Source of the DNA: Desulfohalobiaceae bacterium
Lineage (GTDB): Bacteria; Desulfobacterota; Desulfovibrionia; Desulfovibrionales; Desulfothermaceae
Assembly: GCA_021737615.1 (NCBI GenBank)
Contig: JAIPDR010000002.1
Coordinates: forward strand, 1 to 57,602
Direction of reading: 5' to 3'
Length of the DNA stretch: 57,602 nt
In this document: in pieces, positions 15,068 to 24,470 of the stretch
Layout: the number at the start of each line of letters is the position of its first letter
Numbering within the stretch: position 1 is the stretch's first letter
The notes under the pieces: model-generated
The model's database searches: none
What the model was told of the DNA's origin: nothing
What the model saw: the letters and a program-made list of their open reading frames with translations, nothing else
Program-made: the position numbers and the translations under genes

Positions 15068-15964
15068 ATGAAACACGACCTTACAGGGATTTTTCCCTAT
15101 CTGGTCACGCCGCTCGACCAAGAGGGACGCCTCAGAGAACAGGTGCTTCGAGACCTGGTCAACCACCTCATCGCCGCAGGGGTTCACGGGCTGACCCCTC
15201 TTGGCAGCACCGGCGAGGGGGCCTACCTCGACTGGCCCACCAAAAAGCGGGTCATTCAGATCGTGGTTGAGGAAACGGCGGGCCGTGTTCCGGTCGTTGC
15301 CGGGGTAACCAATCTGACCACCCCCGGGGCGGTTCGGGAAGCGGCTCAGACTGAAGACTTGGGAGTTGATGGCATACTGGCTGTCCTGCCCACGTATTTT
15401 CCTCTCCCTGACCAGCAACAGGTCCTTGATCATTTTCGACAGGTGGCCCGGGCAGTGGCCTGTTCGATAAGCCTCTATACCAACCCGAAATTCGCCGCCT
15501 GGGACTTTTCCGTGGAAACGCTGCAGGAGCTTTGCCGGGAAGACAACATCGGCTACCTCAAAGACGCCTCTGGCAATATCGGCAAACTCATGTCTATTAC
15601 CACCACTCTTGGGACGCGGCTCAAGATTTTCAGCGCCACCGCTCATGTGCCGGTATTCGTTTTCATGCTCGGCGGTGTGGGCTGGATGGCCGGCCCTGCC
15701 TGTCTCATTCCAAGGCAGAGCATTGCCCTGTTTGAACTCTGCCGCCTGAAAAAATGGGAGCAAGCACTGGAAATGCAGAAACAATTGTGGCCGTTGAATG
15801 TGGCTTTTCAAAAATATACCCTGGCCGCCTGCGTCAAGGCGGGCCTGGAAATGCAGGGATTTCCCGTTGGTGCCCCCCTGGCGCCTCAGAAAAAGCTGTC
15901 CGAACAGGGGGAAAAAGCGGTCGGTGATGTATTACAACATATTCAAGAGGTCTCGTTGGGATGA
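15068..15964 (+). CDS. DapA-family (dihydrodipicolinate synthase/N-acetylneuraminate lyase) lyase
   Basis: This is a class I aldolase/lyase of the DHDPS/NAL superfamily, a cytoplasmic TIM barrel of 298 residues. TPLGSTGEG is at 43-51, the conserved tyrosine is in SLYTNP (Y137), and the Schiff-base lysine is in GYLKDASGN (K165). The ATG at 15068 has AAGGA seven bases upstream; a longer open frame before it overlaps sdhB and is rejected. The family includes DapA, sialic acid lyase, 2-keto-3-deoxy sugar acid aldolases and dehydratases. Location among catabolic genes rather than lysine genes points to an oxoacid aldolase or dehydratase, but the substrate is unknown. Confidence 0.9.
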   Translation: MKHDLTGIFPYLVTPLDQEGRLREQVLRDLVNHLIAAGVHGLTPLGSTGEGAYLDWPTKKRVIQIVVEETAGRVPVVAGVTNLTTPGAVREAAQTEDLGVDGILAVLPTYFPLPDQQQVLDHFRQVARAVACSISLYTNPKFAAWDFSVETLQELCREDNIGYLKDASGNIGKLMSITTTLGTRLKIFSATAHVPVFVFMLGGVGWMAGPACLIPRQSIALFELCRLKKWEQALEMQKQLWPLNVAFQKYTLAACVKAGLEMQGFPVGAPLAPQKKLSEQGEKAVGDVLQHIQEVSLG

Positions 15965-16007
15965 GACAGTCCCTATCATCAAGGAACGCTTTACATAAGG
16001 TGAATAT

Positions 16008-17351
16008 ATGGAAGTAACAAAACAGCTCTGTGAGTTTATACAGGATTTTCATTTTGAAAAGATCCCGGATGAGGTTCTGAATAAAGCCAAGATCTGTATC
16101 TTGGATTGTATGGGTTGCGCAGCCGGCGGGATAGTCGATGACTGTTCGCAAGTGATACATGAATATACGAAGGACTATGCCGGCAGAGGACAGTCAACGA
16201 TTTTCGGTATGAGTACAAAGACAGATCCGGCCCATGCTGCTCTAGCCAATGGAATCATAGCTCATGCCTTAGATTTCGACGATTATCATGGGGAGACCAT
16301 TACTCACGGAACAGCTGCCTGTTTGCCGGCCATTTTATCTGTTGTAGAAGAAAGGAATCTCTCAGGAAAGGATATTCTAACGGCGCTGGTACTGGGGATC
16401 GAAATCAGCACCCGCATTGGGTTGGGGTTAGGAACCTACCACTATGAACTCGGCTGGCATACCACTTCTACCGCCGGGAGATTCGGAGCTACTGCTGCAG
16501 TTGGAAAGCTTGTGGGGCTTCAGGAGAAACAGCTGCGCCATGCATTTGGATTGTGCGGAACACAAAATGCAGGTCTGAGACAGGTCTTCGGGACCATGGG
16601 AAAGCCGTTCAATGCAGGCAAACCGGCTATGGACGGGGTTATGTCGGTTTTTCTGGCCGAAAAGGGATTCACCTGCTCAACTGAAATATTGGAAGGCGAA
16701 CTCGGCATCCTCACGGTCATGACTGAAACTCCTTTTCCGGATCGTATCTTGGAAGGTCTTGGAGAAAAATACCATATCTTGGATATCAGCCTGAAGCCAT
16801 ATCCGACCTGTGCCTGAACCCATTCAGCCATAGGTCTCCTGGAGGAGATCAGGAACGAACAACGCCTTGACCCGGAAGAGGTAGTCGAAATCAAAGTCGA
16901 GACCGGGCCCGTGGCCTTTACTTCAGCCGGAATCAAAAAGCCGAACATAGGGGTCGAAGGGAAATTCAGCCTCTGGTTTCTGTCTGCACTTGCCTTGGCC
17001 GAGGGAGATATCCGGCTGGATAAGTTTACAAATGAAAAAGTGAGAGATCCGGTCATCGAAAGACTGCGTGCAAAGGTCAATGCTGAATTGGTAACGGAAT
17101 TGAAACTGGGAGCCAGAGTGAAAGTGACGATGAAAGACAGCACCGTATTCCAAAGAGACAGAACTTCACCAAAGGGGAGTCCGGAAAATCCCTTGACCTT
17201 CCAAGAGACTGAAAAAAAATTTCGGGATACAGCCAAAATCTCCATTTCAGAAAACGGTATTGAGAACTTGATCAAGCACATTCAAGACCTGGAAAAATTG
17301 CAAAATGGACGAGCATTGACAGACATAATCCGTTCGGAATCCACGATTTAG
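16008..17351 (+). CDS. MmgE/PrpD family protein with one in-frame UGA (selenocysteine candidate or disrupted gene)
   Basis: This is an MmgE/PrpD-family protein (2-methylcitrate dehydratase, cis-aconitate decarboxylase, iminodisuccinate epimerase superfamily) read as 447 codons through one TGA at 16815-16817. The frame is unchanged on both sides. Upstream are DFDDYHGETITHGTAA and KPYPTCA; downstream are THSAIGLLEEIR and SPKGSPENPLTFQETEKKF, both typical of the family and aligned with the paralogue at 17360. The UGA is codon 270, two residues after Cys268, where the paralogue has Tyr. A seven-pair hairpin (16833-16850, loop UGGA) lies 23 bases after the UGA, within the published bacterial SECIS layout. 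A recent nonsense mutation or sequencing error is equally compatible. AAGGTGA precedes the ATG. Confidence 0.75.
16833..16850 (+). promoter_or_regulatory. Candidate SECIS-like hairpin after UGA 16815
   Basis: GGTCTCC (16833-16839) pairs with GGAGATC (16844-16850) around loop TGGA (16840-16843), including one G-U pair. The loop has G as its second base. The distance of 23 bases from the UGA to the first loop G, the seven-pair stem and the four-base loop all fit the generic bacterial SECIS model. The codons GLLEEI could also give such a fold by chance. Confidence 0.4.
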
Positions 17352-17359
17352 GAGGAAAT

Positions 17360-18793
17360 ATGCACGAATCGCGTCAATTCATACAAAAATGCATGGGCAT
17401 AAGCCTGGAAAATTTCACCGACGACATTATAGACAAAGTGAAATATTTTCTCCTTGATTTTATTGGATGCGCTGTCAGAGGCGCCCAGACCGAATCAAGC
17501 TTCTTTACACAACAGAGCATACAAAAGCTGCAGCCGAATTCGAACCCCCGGGGCACCACCATCTTCGGGTCCTCCCGTCGGGCCGATCCGACCATGGCGG
17601 CCCTGGTCAATGGAACAGGGGCGCACTCCCTTGAGCTGGATGATGTTGTGAATGAGGCTTCTCTTCATCCAGGAGTCGTCATCATGCCGGCAGTCCTGGC
17701 GGCGGGCGAATTTGTCCACGCTTCAGCCGGAGAAGCCTTCGAAGCCATCGTCACCGGATATGAGGTCATGACTCGGCTGGGGATCGCCCTCAATCCCGCA
17801 GCCCATTATAAGCGCGGCTTTCACCCCACAGGCACCTGCGGAGCTCTGGGAGCGGCAGTGGCCGCAGGGAAGATACTGAAACTGAATGAAGACCAGTTAG
17901 CCAATGCCTTAGGGATAGCCGGGAGCCAGGCAGCGGGTTCTCTGGAATTTTTATCCGACGGGGCCTATACCAAACGGTTTCATGCAGGCTGGGCCGCTCA
18001 TTCCGGCCTGATTGCAGCCTTTATGGCCAAGGAGGGATTCACCGGCCCTACAACCATTCTTGAAGGGAAGCATGGGTTTTTGCACGCCTATTCCCTTGAG
18101 TCCAGCCTGGAGCCTCTCCTGGATTCCTGGGGCACTTCTTTTGCCTTGATGCGGACCAGCATCAAGGCCCATGCCTGCTGCCGTTACAAGCAGGGCCCCA
18201 TCGACGGCATCATTAAGATCATGCAGGACCACCATCTCCAGGCTGAAGACGTGTCTGCTGTCACGACAGGCGTGCTTGATGCCGGATATGCCCTGGTTGC
18301 CGAGCCCCTGGAAGCAAAGAGAGACCCCCAAAGAGTGGTCGACGCTCAATTCAGCATGCCCTTCGGGGCAGCTGCGGCCATGCACTTTGGCAAAGCCGGT
18401 TTGGATCAATATGCAGAAGAGGTCATACAAATGCCGGTCATTCAGGATCTTATGAAACTGGTTACCAGTGAAAAGAATCCAGCCCTGGATAAGGAATTTC
18501 CGAAAAAATGGCCGGCCAGTGTCAAGCTTGTCACCAAAAAGGGGGAGACCTATTCCACGTGGATCGATTATCCCAAGGGTGATCCGGAAAACCCGCTGAC
18601 CTGGAGTGAACTCGCGGAGAAGTTCCATGATTTGACCGTCCCAGTCTATGATCTGAAAACCAGAACAGCGATCGTGGACACGGTCCGTTCCCTGAATACC
18701 AATGATGCTCTAGACGCGGTTATGAATATTCTCCGGCCTGAAGACAAAACGGGTGTTTTCAAGGCTGGTAATGCCGACCCTAAAGATTCATAA
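17360..18793 (+). CDS. MmgE/PrpD family protein
   Basis: This is a second, intact MmgE/PrpD-family protein of 477 residues, probably a dehydratase, decarboxylase or epimerase of a branched or C4-C6 di/tricarboxylate. It shows VNGTGAHSLELDDV, the GFHPTGTCGALGAAVAAGK block, the histidine-containing KRFHAGWAAHSGL, the KAHACCRYKQGPID motif and the C-terminal YPKGDPENPLTWSELAEKF. AGGAGG lies just before the ATG, and the gene starts eight bases after the preceding paralogue, so the pair arose by duplication or works together. CaiB follows after nine bases. Substrate specificity cannot be read from the sequence. Confidence 0.9.
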   Translation: MHESRQFIQKCMGISLENFTDDIIDKVKYFLLDFIGCAVRGAQTESSFFTQQSIQKLQPNSNPRGTTIFGSSRRADPTMAALVNGTGAHSLELDDVVNEASLHPGVVIMPAVLAAGEFVHASAGEAFEAIVTGYEVMTRLGIALNPAAHYKRGFHPTGTCGALGAAVAAGKILKLNEDQLANALGIAGSQAAGSLEFLSDGAYTKRFHAGWAAHSGLIAAFMAKEGFTGPTTILEGKHGFLHAYSLESSLEPLLDSWGTSFALMRTSIKAHACCRYKQGPIDGIIKIMQDHHLQAEDVSAVTTGVLDAGYALVAEPLEAKRDPQRVVDAQFSMPFGAAAAMHFGKAGLDQYAEEVIQMPVIQDLMKLVTSEKNPALDKEFPKKWPASVKLVTKKGETYSTWIDYPKGDPENPLTWSELAEKFHDLTVPVYDLKTRTAIVDTVRSLNTNDALDAVMNILRPEDKTGVFKAGNADPKDS

Positions 18794-18802
18794 GGAGAAC
18801 AG

Positions 18803-20020
18803 ATGGAACACAGTCTTGAAGGGATCAAAGTCGTAGAAGTGGGAGGAGCGTTTGCAATGCCTGCGGCCGGGATGCTGATGGGCAGCTGGGGAGCCGAGGT
18901 GATCCACGTCGAACCACCGGGAAAAGGGGACAATTGCCGTCATTTGGTGGCTCAGGGCATGGCCGGGTGGGCCAAGCCCCATGAAGTCAATTACCTGTGG
19001 GAGATGACCGACCGCAACAAGAAAAGCCTGGCCTTGAACCTTGGCTCATCTGAGGGCCGGGAGGTGCTCCATAAGCTCCTGGCCGGGGCGGATGTGTTTT
19101 TGAACAATCTCAGGCCCTATGAAATGGATAAGTTTCACCTTGCCTATGAAACCCTCAGTGAGGTCAATCCCCGCCTCATCTACGCCAACCTTACCGGTTA
19201 CGGCTGCGAGGGTCCTGAAAAAAATACCGGTGGTTACGATTCCGTGGCTTTCTGGGCACGCAGCGGAGTCATGGATCTCATGCACGACGCAGACAGCGCT
19301 CCCAACATCTCACGCCCGGCATACGGGGATCATATTACGACCCTCGCCTTTCTCTCAGGGATCATGGCCGCTCTCTATTCGAGGGAGCGGACGGGGACGG
19401 GGCAAAAAGTAGAGGTATCGCTCTACCAGACGGCGGTCTGGGCCCTCTCTGCAGATATCACCGGGTGCTTGGTCTCCGGCGAAGACTCTGTGCGCCCTCA
19501 GAGACAGACCATGGCCAATCCCATCCGCAACGTATACCCCACCAGGGACGGCAGATGGATTATGCTGGGCATGACCAATGCCCAGCATTACTGGCCGGCT
19601 TTCTGCAGGGCGGTGGGTCACCCTGAATGGGAAGAAGATTCAAGATTTGCCGATTATGAGGCCCGGGCCTCCCGCTCAGCTGAGCTGGTAACCCTCATCA
19701 CCGAGGTTTTTCAAAGCAGGGATTACCGGGAATGGATCGAAATACTGGGCCGGGAGCGGCTCGTCTGGTCACAGGTGACCACCCCCTTGGAGGTCACCGG
19801 CGATGAACAGGCCGAGGCAAATCATTTCTTCGAGGACTTTGATCATCCCCGCTACGGGAAGATCCGGCTCGTCAACAACCCGGTAAAGCTTTCTGAAACT
19901 CCCGCGCGGACCAGGTGTCCGGCCCCAGAACTCGGCGAGCATACCAAGGAAATATTGAGGGAGCTCGGCTACACGCAGGATAAAATCACAGGACTGAAAT
20001 CTTCAGGCATTGTGGACTGA
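18803..20020 (+). CDS. CaiB/BaiF family CoA-transferase
   Basis: This is a class III CoA-transferase of 405 residues, which moves CoA from a donor such as succinyl-CoA to a carboxylate, with an aspartyl-CoA intermediate. [30 protein letters not shown] at the N-terminus is characteristic, and the catalytic aspartate is most likely D176 in AYGDHITT, the position equivalent to Asp169 of formyl-CoA transferase. The C-terminal end carries [17 protein letters not shown] precedes the ATG. It is the last gene of the GntR-led operon, so it probably activates the acid handled by the two MmgE/PrpD proteins. The donor and acceptor are unknown. Confidence 0.92.
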   Translation: MEHSLEGIKVVEVGGAFAMPAAGMLMGSWGAEVIHVEPPGKGDNCRHLVAQGMAGWAKPHEVNYLWEMTDRNKKSLALNLGSSEGREVLHKLLAGADVFLNNLRPYEMDKFHLAYETLSEVNPRLIYANLTGYGCEGPEKNTGGYDSVAFWARSGVMDLMHDADSAPNISRPAYGDHITTLAFLSGIMAALYSRERTGTGQKVEVSLYQTAVWALSADITGCLVSGEDSVRPQRQTMANPIRNVYPTRDGRWIMLGMTNAQHYWPAFCRAVGHPEWEEDSRFADYEARASRSAELVTLITEVFQSRDYREWIEILGRERLVWSQVTTPLEVTGDEQAEANHFFEDFDHPRYGKIRLVNNPVKLSETPARTRCPAPELGEHTKEILRELGYTQDKITGLKSSGIVD

Positions 20021-20306
20021 CTGAATCGGCCAAGGCTGCCAGGAACTCTCGTTATCGGATTTGGTTCATATGTTCGGTCACGGATTTAGGTATCAAGCTT
20101 GGGCGAGTATTTCTAATTCAGGTCTTGTGTCGTAGCTTTAAGAGCATCCTGTATGCATAGATGATCCCTGGGGAAAATCCGTTTCTGTAACACCGGTATT
20201 TTTTTAGGATGTGCTGACAGAAAACTGTTTACAATTTACCAATAGATAGGATTCAAGAAGGGAATGTGTTTGCAGAAATAAATCTATGACCCCAAAGGAG
20301 GAAATG

Positions 20307-21518
20307 ATGCGTGAACAATGGGGATTCAGCATAGCTGGAGAAGTGGTTTTTGGATCCAACGCTGTTCTTCGCCTTGGTGAAAAAATTAAAAAAAATAACT
20401 TCGACTCAGCACTCGTTTTCACTGATCCCGGTGTAAGCCAGGCCGGTTTGCTTGAACGGGCCCTAGGTTCCTTGCAATCATCGAATATCAAATATGAAAT
20501 CTTTGAGCATGGCCAGCCTGAACCCAGCATCGAAATCGTCAATGAAGCCTATAGTTGGTCAAAAGAAAAGAAGCATGACGTGCTCATTGGCCTTGGGGGA
20601 GGGAGTGTCATCGACTTAGCCAAGGCTCTGTCGGTGATGCTTTCTTTTGGCGGACCAATTGATCAATATTTTGGGGAAGGAAAATTACCTGGCAACCCTA
20701 AACCCATCATAGCTATACCCACGACCTCAGGAACTGGTTCTTCAGTCTCGCCCGCTTCTGTTCTCACTGACAGCAAAGCCAATCTAAAAAAAGGAATCTC
20801 CGACAATCGCCTCCGGCCTTCTTTGGCATTGGTCGATCCTTTGCTCACTGTGAGTTGCCCTCCATTTCTCACAGCATGTACAGGCATTGACGTCTTAGCT
20901 CATGCAATTGAGGCCTATACCGCTATTTCATTTCAATACCTGGCCTTAGGACAAGAAGAAGAGAAAACTGCCCTGTATCACGGTTCAAATCCCATGGGTG
21001 ACACTTTGGCTCAGCAGGCTATCAGGCTGGTAGGGAACAATCTTCGGCTCGCCGTTAACCAGGGGCTGAACATCGAAGCCAGAACGAATATGGCTTTGGC
21101 CAACATTTTAGCAGGCATGGCCTTCTCAAACGCCGGGGTGACGGCAGTACATGCCATGGCTTACCCACTTGGAGCATACAGTCACGCGCCGCATGGCCTG
21201 GTTAACGGCCTTCTTTTGCCGCATGTCCTTGAATACAATCTCCCTGTCTGTGCGCCTCAATTGGCTCGAACCGCTCGGTGGCTGGGTGAAAACATCAACG
21301 GATTGTCGGAAAGGGAAGCTGCCTTTAAAACGATCAATTCTATCCAGCAACTCATACAGGACATTGGTCTGCCCTCAAAAATGCGGGATATTGGAATTAA
21401 AGAAGAAAGTATTCGACCCATGGCAGAAGCAACCTTGGGGGTGACCCGGCTCTTAAGAAGCAATCCGCGTAAAATGACAGCCGATGATCTGGAGGCTGTA
21501 TTCAGGCAGGCCTATTGA
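20307..21518 (+). CDS. Iron-containing alcohol dehydrogenase (first copy)
   Basis: This is a group III (iron-dependent) NAD(P) alcohol dehydrogenase of 403 residues that oxidises an alcohol or reduces an aldehyde. GLGGGS (95-100) begins the nucleotide site. The family segments PTTSGTGSSVSP, CTGIDVLAHAIEAYT and HAMAYPLGAYSHAPHG supply the metal ligands (Asp and three His). The ATG at 20307 is chosen because AGGAGG (20296-20301) lies five bases upstream; ATGs at 20286 and 20304 are poorly spaced. A 286-base gap upstream separates it from the CaiB operon. A second, distinct alcohol dehydrogenase follows at 21638. Codon use is more AT-rich than in the flanking housekeeping genes. Confidence 0.92.
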   Translation: MREQWGFSIAGEVVFGSNAVLRLGEKIKKNNFDSALVFTDPGVSQAGLLERALGSLQSSNIKYEIFEHGQPEPSIEIVNEAYSWSKEKKHDVLIGLGGGSVIDLAKALSVMLSFGGPIDQYFGEGKLPGNPKPIIAIPTTSGTGSSVSPASVLTDSKANLKKGISDNRLRPSLALVDPLLTVSCPPFLTACTGIDVLAHAIEAYTAISFQYLALGQEEEKTALYHGSNPMGDTLAQQAIRLVGNNLRLAVNQGLNIEARTNMALANILAGMAFSNAGVTAVHAMAYPLGAYSHAPHGLVNGLLLPHVLEYNLPVCAPQLARTARWLGENINGLSEREAAFKTINSIQQLIQDIGLPSKMRDIGIKEESIRPMAEATLGVTRLLRSNPRKMTADDLEAVFRQAY

Positions 21519-21637
21519 TCATTTTGCCCTTGCCTGGACCCTCTCTGCTCAGAATACTGCTGGGGAAACCTCCAGAATAGGGCGTTTGAACGAATTGGTG
21601 TCTTTTACAATATATCAAATAGAAAAGGGGTCCTTCT

Positions 21638-22792
21638 ATGTTTAAAACGCTTTGTTTACGAACTCCAAGCTGGATTCATTTTGGGATGGGCAGTGTCAGT
21701 AAGGTTGCAACTGAAGCGAAACGTCTCGGTGGAAAACATGTCATGATCATTACCGATCAAGGCATTGTAAACTCAGGGTTATTGACCAGGGTGACTGATC
21801 CTTTAGAAAGCGGAGGCTTAGAATACAGTGTTTTTGACCAGGTTGAGCCGGAACCTTCCCTGCAGACCTTACAGGAAGCCTCAAAGATAGCTAAAGAAAA
21901 CAAATGCGATTTGTTCATAGGTCTTGGCGGGGGCAGTTCCATGGACACCACAAAAATGGTTTCTGCTCTGATGACGAATGACGGGAGGCTTCAAGATTTT
22001 TTCGGTGTAGACAATGTAAAGAAAAGAGGCCTTCCAACAATGATGATAACGACAACCTCAGGAACAGGTTCTGAAGTCAGCCGAATGGCTGTCTTCACCG
22101 ACAAGAAAGCCAATTTAAAAAAAGTGGTCAGTGCTCAAAATATACTATGCGATGTAGCCATTGTCGATCCTGAATTAACTGAAAGTTTACCTCCCCACGT
22201 CACAGCTGCCACAGGAATAGATGCCTTTATTCACGCCTTGGAGGGCTATATTGCAGTTAATTCCAACCCAGTAACCGACACTATTGCCCTTGAAGCTATT
22301 CGCCTCATATCTGGATCACTCGGCCCTGCTTTTGCCGGAAAGGATAGAGAAGCCCGGTACAATATGTCCCTTGGTTCGCTTATGGGGGGAATCGTTTTAA
22401 ATAATGCCGGGGCCGGAGTTATTCACGCCCTGGCTTACCCTATTGGAGCTGAATATCATCTCTCACATGGAAAAGCATTGATGCCGATATTCGCAGAATC
22501 GCTTCGCGAAATAGCTGTTTCCAATTTTCCAAAACTAAAAAATATTGGCCTGGCAATGGGATTGAAAATCGAACACCTTTCCCCTTTACCGGCGGCAGAT
22601 GCGGCCATCGATGGAATGGTACAACTGGCTAACCGAGTCAAACTCCCAACGGCTCTAAGTGATATCAAGGCCGATAAGTCCAAGGTTCAGGAATGGGCGC
22701 AAGCTGCTCATGGAGAACAACGTCTTCTTGGAAACACCCCTGTTAAATTGACCTTAGATGATGTTGCAAAAATATTTGAACGTTCCTTTTAG
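21638..22792 (+). CDS. Iron-containing alcohol dehydrogenase (second copy)
   Basis: This is a second group III alcohol dehydrogenase of 384 residues, clearly diverged from the first. Visible motifs are GLGGGSSMDTTK, TTSGTGSEVSRMAVF, TAATGIDAFIHALEGYI and HALAYPIGAEYHLSHG, which together give the NAD(P) site and the metal-binding Asp and His residues. The ATG follows AAAAGGGG at a suitable distance. The gene lies 119 bases after the first copy and 44 bases before livG. Two such enzymes next to an aldehyde:ferredoxin oxidoreductase point to oxidation of one or more alcohols through the aldehyde to the acid. They could also be lactaldehyde, propanediol or butanol dehydrogenases. Confidence 0.92.
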   Translation: MFKTLCLRTPSWIHFGMGSVSKVATEAKRLGGKHVMIITDQGIVNSGLLTRVTDPLESGGLEYSVFDQVEPEPSLQTLQEASKIAKENKCDLFIGLGGGSSMDTTKMVSALMTNDGRLQDFFGVDNVKKRGLPTMMITTTSGTGSEVSRMAVFTDKKANLKKVVSAQNILCDVAIVDPELTESLPPHVTAATGIDAFIHALEGYIAVNSNPVTDTIALEAIRLISGSLGPAFAGKDREARYNMSLGSLMGGIVLNNAGAGVIHALAYPIGAEYHLSHGKALMPIFAESLREIAVSNFPKLKNIGLAMGLKIEHLSPLPAADAAIDGMVQLANRVKLPTALSDIKADKSKVQEWAQAAHGEQRLLGNTPVKLTLDDVAKIFERSF

Positions 22793-22836
22793 CGTTAGAA
22801 AAGAATTTATTTTCATCGATGGATGGGTAAAAAACT

Positions 22837-23586
22837 ATGCACATACTTGAAGCCAAAGGATTAGTGAAGAGATTTGGAGGGGTGAAAGCCGTTGATCATT
22901 TCGATCTCGACATCCAAGAAAAGGAAGTTTGTTCAATCATCGGACCGAATGGAGCCGGAAAAACGACTTTGTTCAACTTGCTTTCCAACCGATTTTTAGC
23001 CGATGAAGGACAGGTTTTCTTCAAAGGCCAAGACATCACCGGCATTCCGCCTCATAAGCTCCCTGCCCTCGGAATAGGCCGTACCTTCCAAATCACGAAT
23101 ATTTTTCCAAAAATGACTGCTTTTGAGAATATCCAGGCAGCTGTTGTTAAAAATCAAGGCAAGTCTTTTGCCTGGTTCAGGGCCCTTAAAAAGTACAAAG
23201 AAATAGAGGCGGCCACAAATGAAACTCTCGAAAATATAGGTCTTCAGGATAAAAAAGATTTTTTAAGTACTGAACTCCCTTATGGCGATCAGAGACGCTT
23301 GGAGATCGGCATCGCAATGGCAAATAATCCTGAACTGTTACTCCTTGACGAACCGACAGCGGGTATGGGGCCGGAAGAAACTAAGAGCACGATAGAGTTT
23401 ATTTCGAAGCTCAATCAGGAAAATCAAATTACCATCCTCATCATAGAACATGACATGGATTTAGTTTTCACCCTCTCACAAAACATCTGTGTCATGCACC
23501 AGGGGGCACTGATTGCCTATGGAAAACCAGAAGAAATTGCCCAAAACAAGGAAGTCACCGAGGCCTATATGGGAGGTGAAGAATAA
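22837..23586 (+). CDS. livG: Branched-chain amino acid-type ABC transporter ATP-binding protein (LivG)
   Basis: This is one of the two ATPases of a Liv/HAAT-type ABC importer. The Walker A site GPNGAGKTT stands at 36-44, the signature LPYGDQRRLEIGIAMA replaces LSGGQ as usual for LivG, and LLLDEPTAGMGPEE is Walker B with the following D-loop. The 249 residues are normal. It overlaps the livF start by one base (TAATG). The operon order here is G-F-K-H-M instead of the common K-H-M-G-F. The substrate is not necessarily a branched-chain amino acid; the family also carries amides, short-chain acids and aromatics. Confidence 0.93.
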   Translation: MHILEAKGLVKRFGGVKAVDHFDLDIQEKEVCSIIGPNGAGKTTLFNLLSNRFLADEGQVFFKGQDITGIPPHKLPALGIGRTFQITNIFPKMTAFENIQAAVVKNQGKSFAWFRALKKYKEIEAATNETLENIGLQDKKDFLSTELPYGDQRRLEIGIAMANNPELLLLDEPTAGMGPEETKSTIEFISKLNQENQITILIIEHDMDLVFTLSQNICVMHQGALIAYGKPEEIAQNKEVTEAYMGGEE

Positions 23587-24308
23587 TGACATTTTTTGAA
23601 GTCTCTGATTTACATAGTTACTATGGGGCTAGTCATATTCTCTTTGGGATATCACTAAAAATTGAAGAAGGAACACTCGTTTGCCTCCTGGGAAGAAACG
23701 GGGCCGGGAAAAGCACCACGCTGCAGAGCATCATGGGGCTTGTTGCTCCAAAAAAAGGTTCAATTATATTTAAAGACCAGGAAATCAAGACAACGCCGCC
23801 TCATGAAAAAGTCCGTCTCGGTATTGGCTATGTCCCTGAAGAACGAGAAATTTTTCCTTCACTAACTGTCCAGGAAAATTTAGAGATGGGTACTCGTGTT
23901 CTCCAGAAAAAATCAAAAGTAAGATATCAATGGGAGATTAAGGACATATGGGAGATATTTCCCAGCTTGAAAGAATTGAAGAATCAGAAAGGGGGATATT
24001 TGAGTGGCGGGGAACAACAGATGCTGACCATTGCCAGGACCCTCATGACCTGCCCTGACTTTCTCTTACTCGACGAACCCTGTGAAGGCTTGGCCCCTGT
24101 CGTGGTGAAAAGCCTAGGCAGGATGATTGTAGAAATTTGTAATTCCGGCTGCACAATACTTATGGCCGAGCAGAACATCAAATTCGCTATGACTATTTCA
24201 GAATATGGCTATGTCATCGATAAAGGAACTATACAGCATCAAGGCTCAGTTTCTGAACTAAAGGAAAATGAAAACATTCGCAAATATTTAACAGTCAGCG
24301 CTGCTTAA
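23586..24308 (+). CDS. livF: Branched-chain amino acid-type ABC transporter ATP-binding protein (LivF)
   Basis: This is the second ATPase of the transporter, 240 residues. Walker A is GRNGAGKST (36-44), the signature is LSGGEQQMLTIARTLM, and LLLDEPCEGLAPVVV is Walker B. The conserved EREIFPSLTVQENL block of LivF is present. The ATG overlaps the last base of the livG stop, and GGAGG stands in the end of livG a short distance upstream. The next gene, the binding protein, is preceded by a 162-base gap that contains a possible leader peptide, so it may have its own promoter. Confidence 0.93.
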   Translation: MTFFEVSDLHSYYGASHILFGISLKIEEGTLVCLLGRNGAGKSTTLQSIMGLVAPKKGSIIFKDQEIKTTPPHEKVRLGIGYVPEEREIFPSLTVQENLEMGTRVLQKKSKVRYQWEIKDIWEIFPSLKELKNQKGGYLSGGEQQMLTIARTLMTCPDFLLLDEPCEGLAPVVVKSLGRMIVEICNSGCTILMAEQNIKFAMTISEYGYVIDKGTIQHQGSVSELKENENIRKYLTVSAA

Positions 24309-24391
24309 TTTATTTAAATTGGCTCCAGTTATACAGAATAGAATTTTTTTGAATGGTGTTTTAATGTTTAAACTTGAGGAGGTATATGTTT

Positions 24392-24421
24392 ATGGATGAA
24401 ACATTCAGTTTAAAGTGGTAA
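24392..24421 (+). CDS. Possible nine-residue leader peptide upstream of livK
   Basis: ATG at 24392 to TAA at 24421 encodes MDETFSLKW. GAGGAGG (24376-24382) stands nine bases upstream, a better ribosome site than many genes here have; an ATG at 24386 in the same frame is also available. No run of regulatory codons is obvious. It may be a translated leader affecting livK expression, or chance. Confidence 0.3.
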   Translation: MDETFSLKW

Positions 24422-24470
24422 TTGGCATGGAGGAATTGTAATTCACAACATGTAATACCAGGAGGAAAAG

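Noticed and set aside
16818-17351. Separate gene for the second half of the first MmgE/PrpD protein
   Set aside because: It is in the same frame, starts inside a conserved domain and has no ribosome site; one interrupted or recoded gene explains it better.
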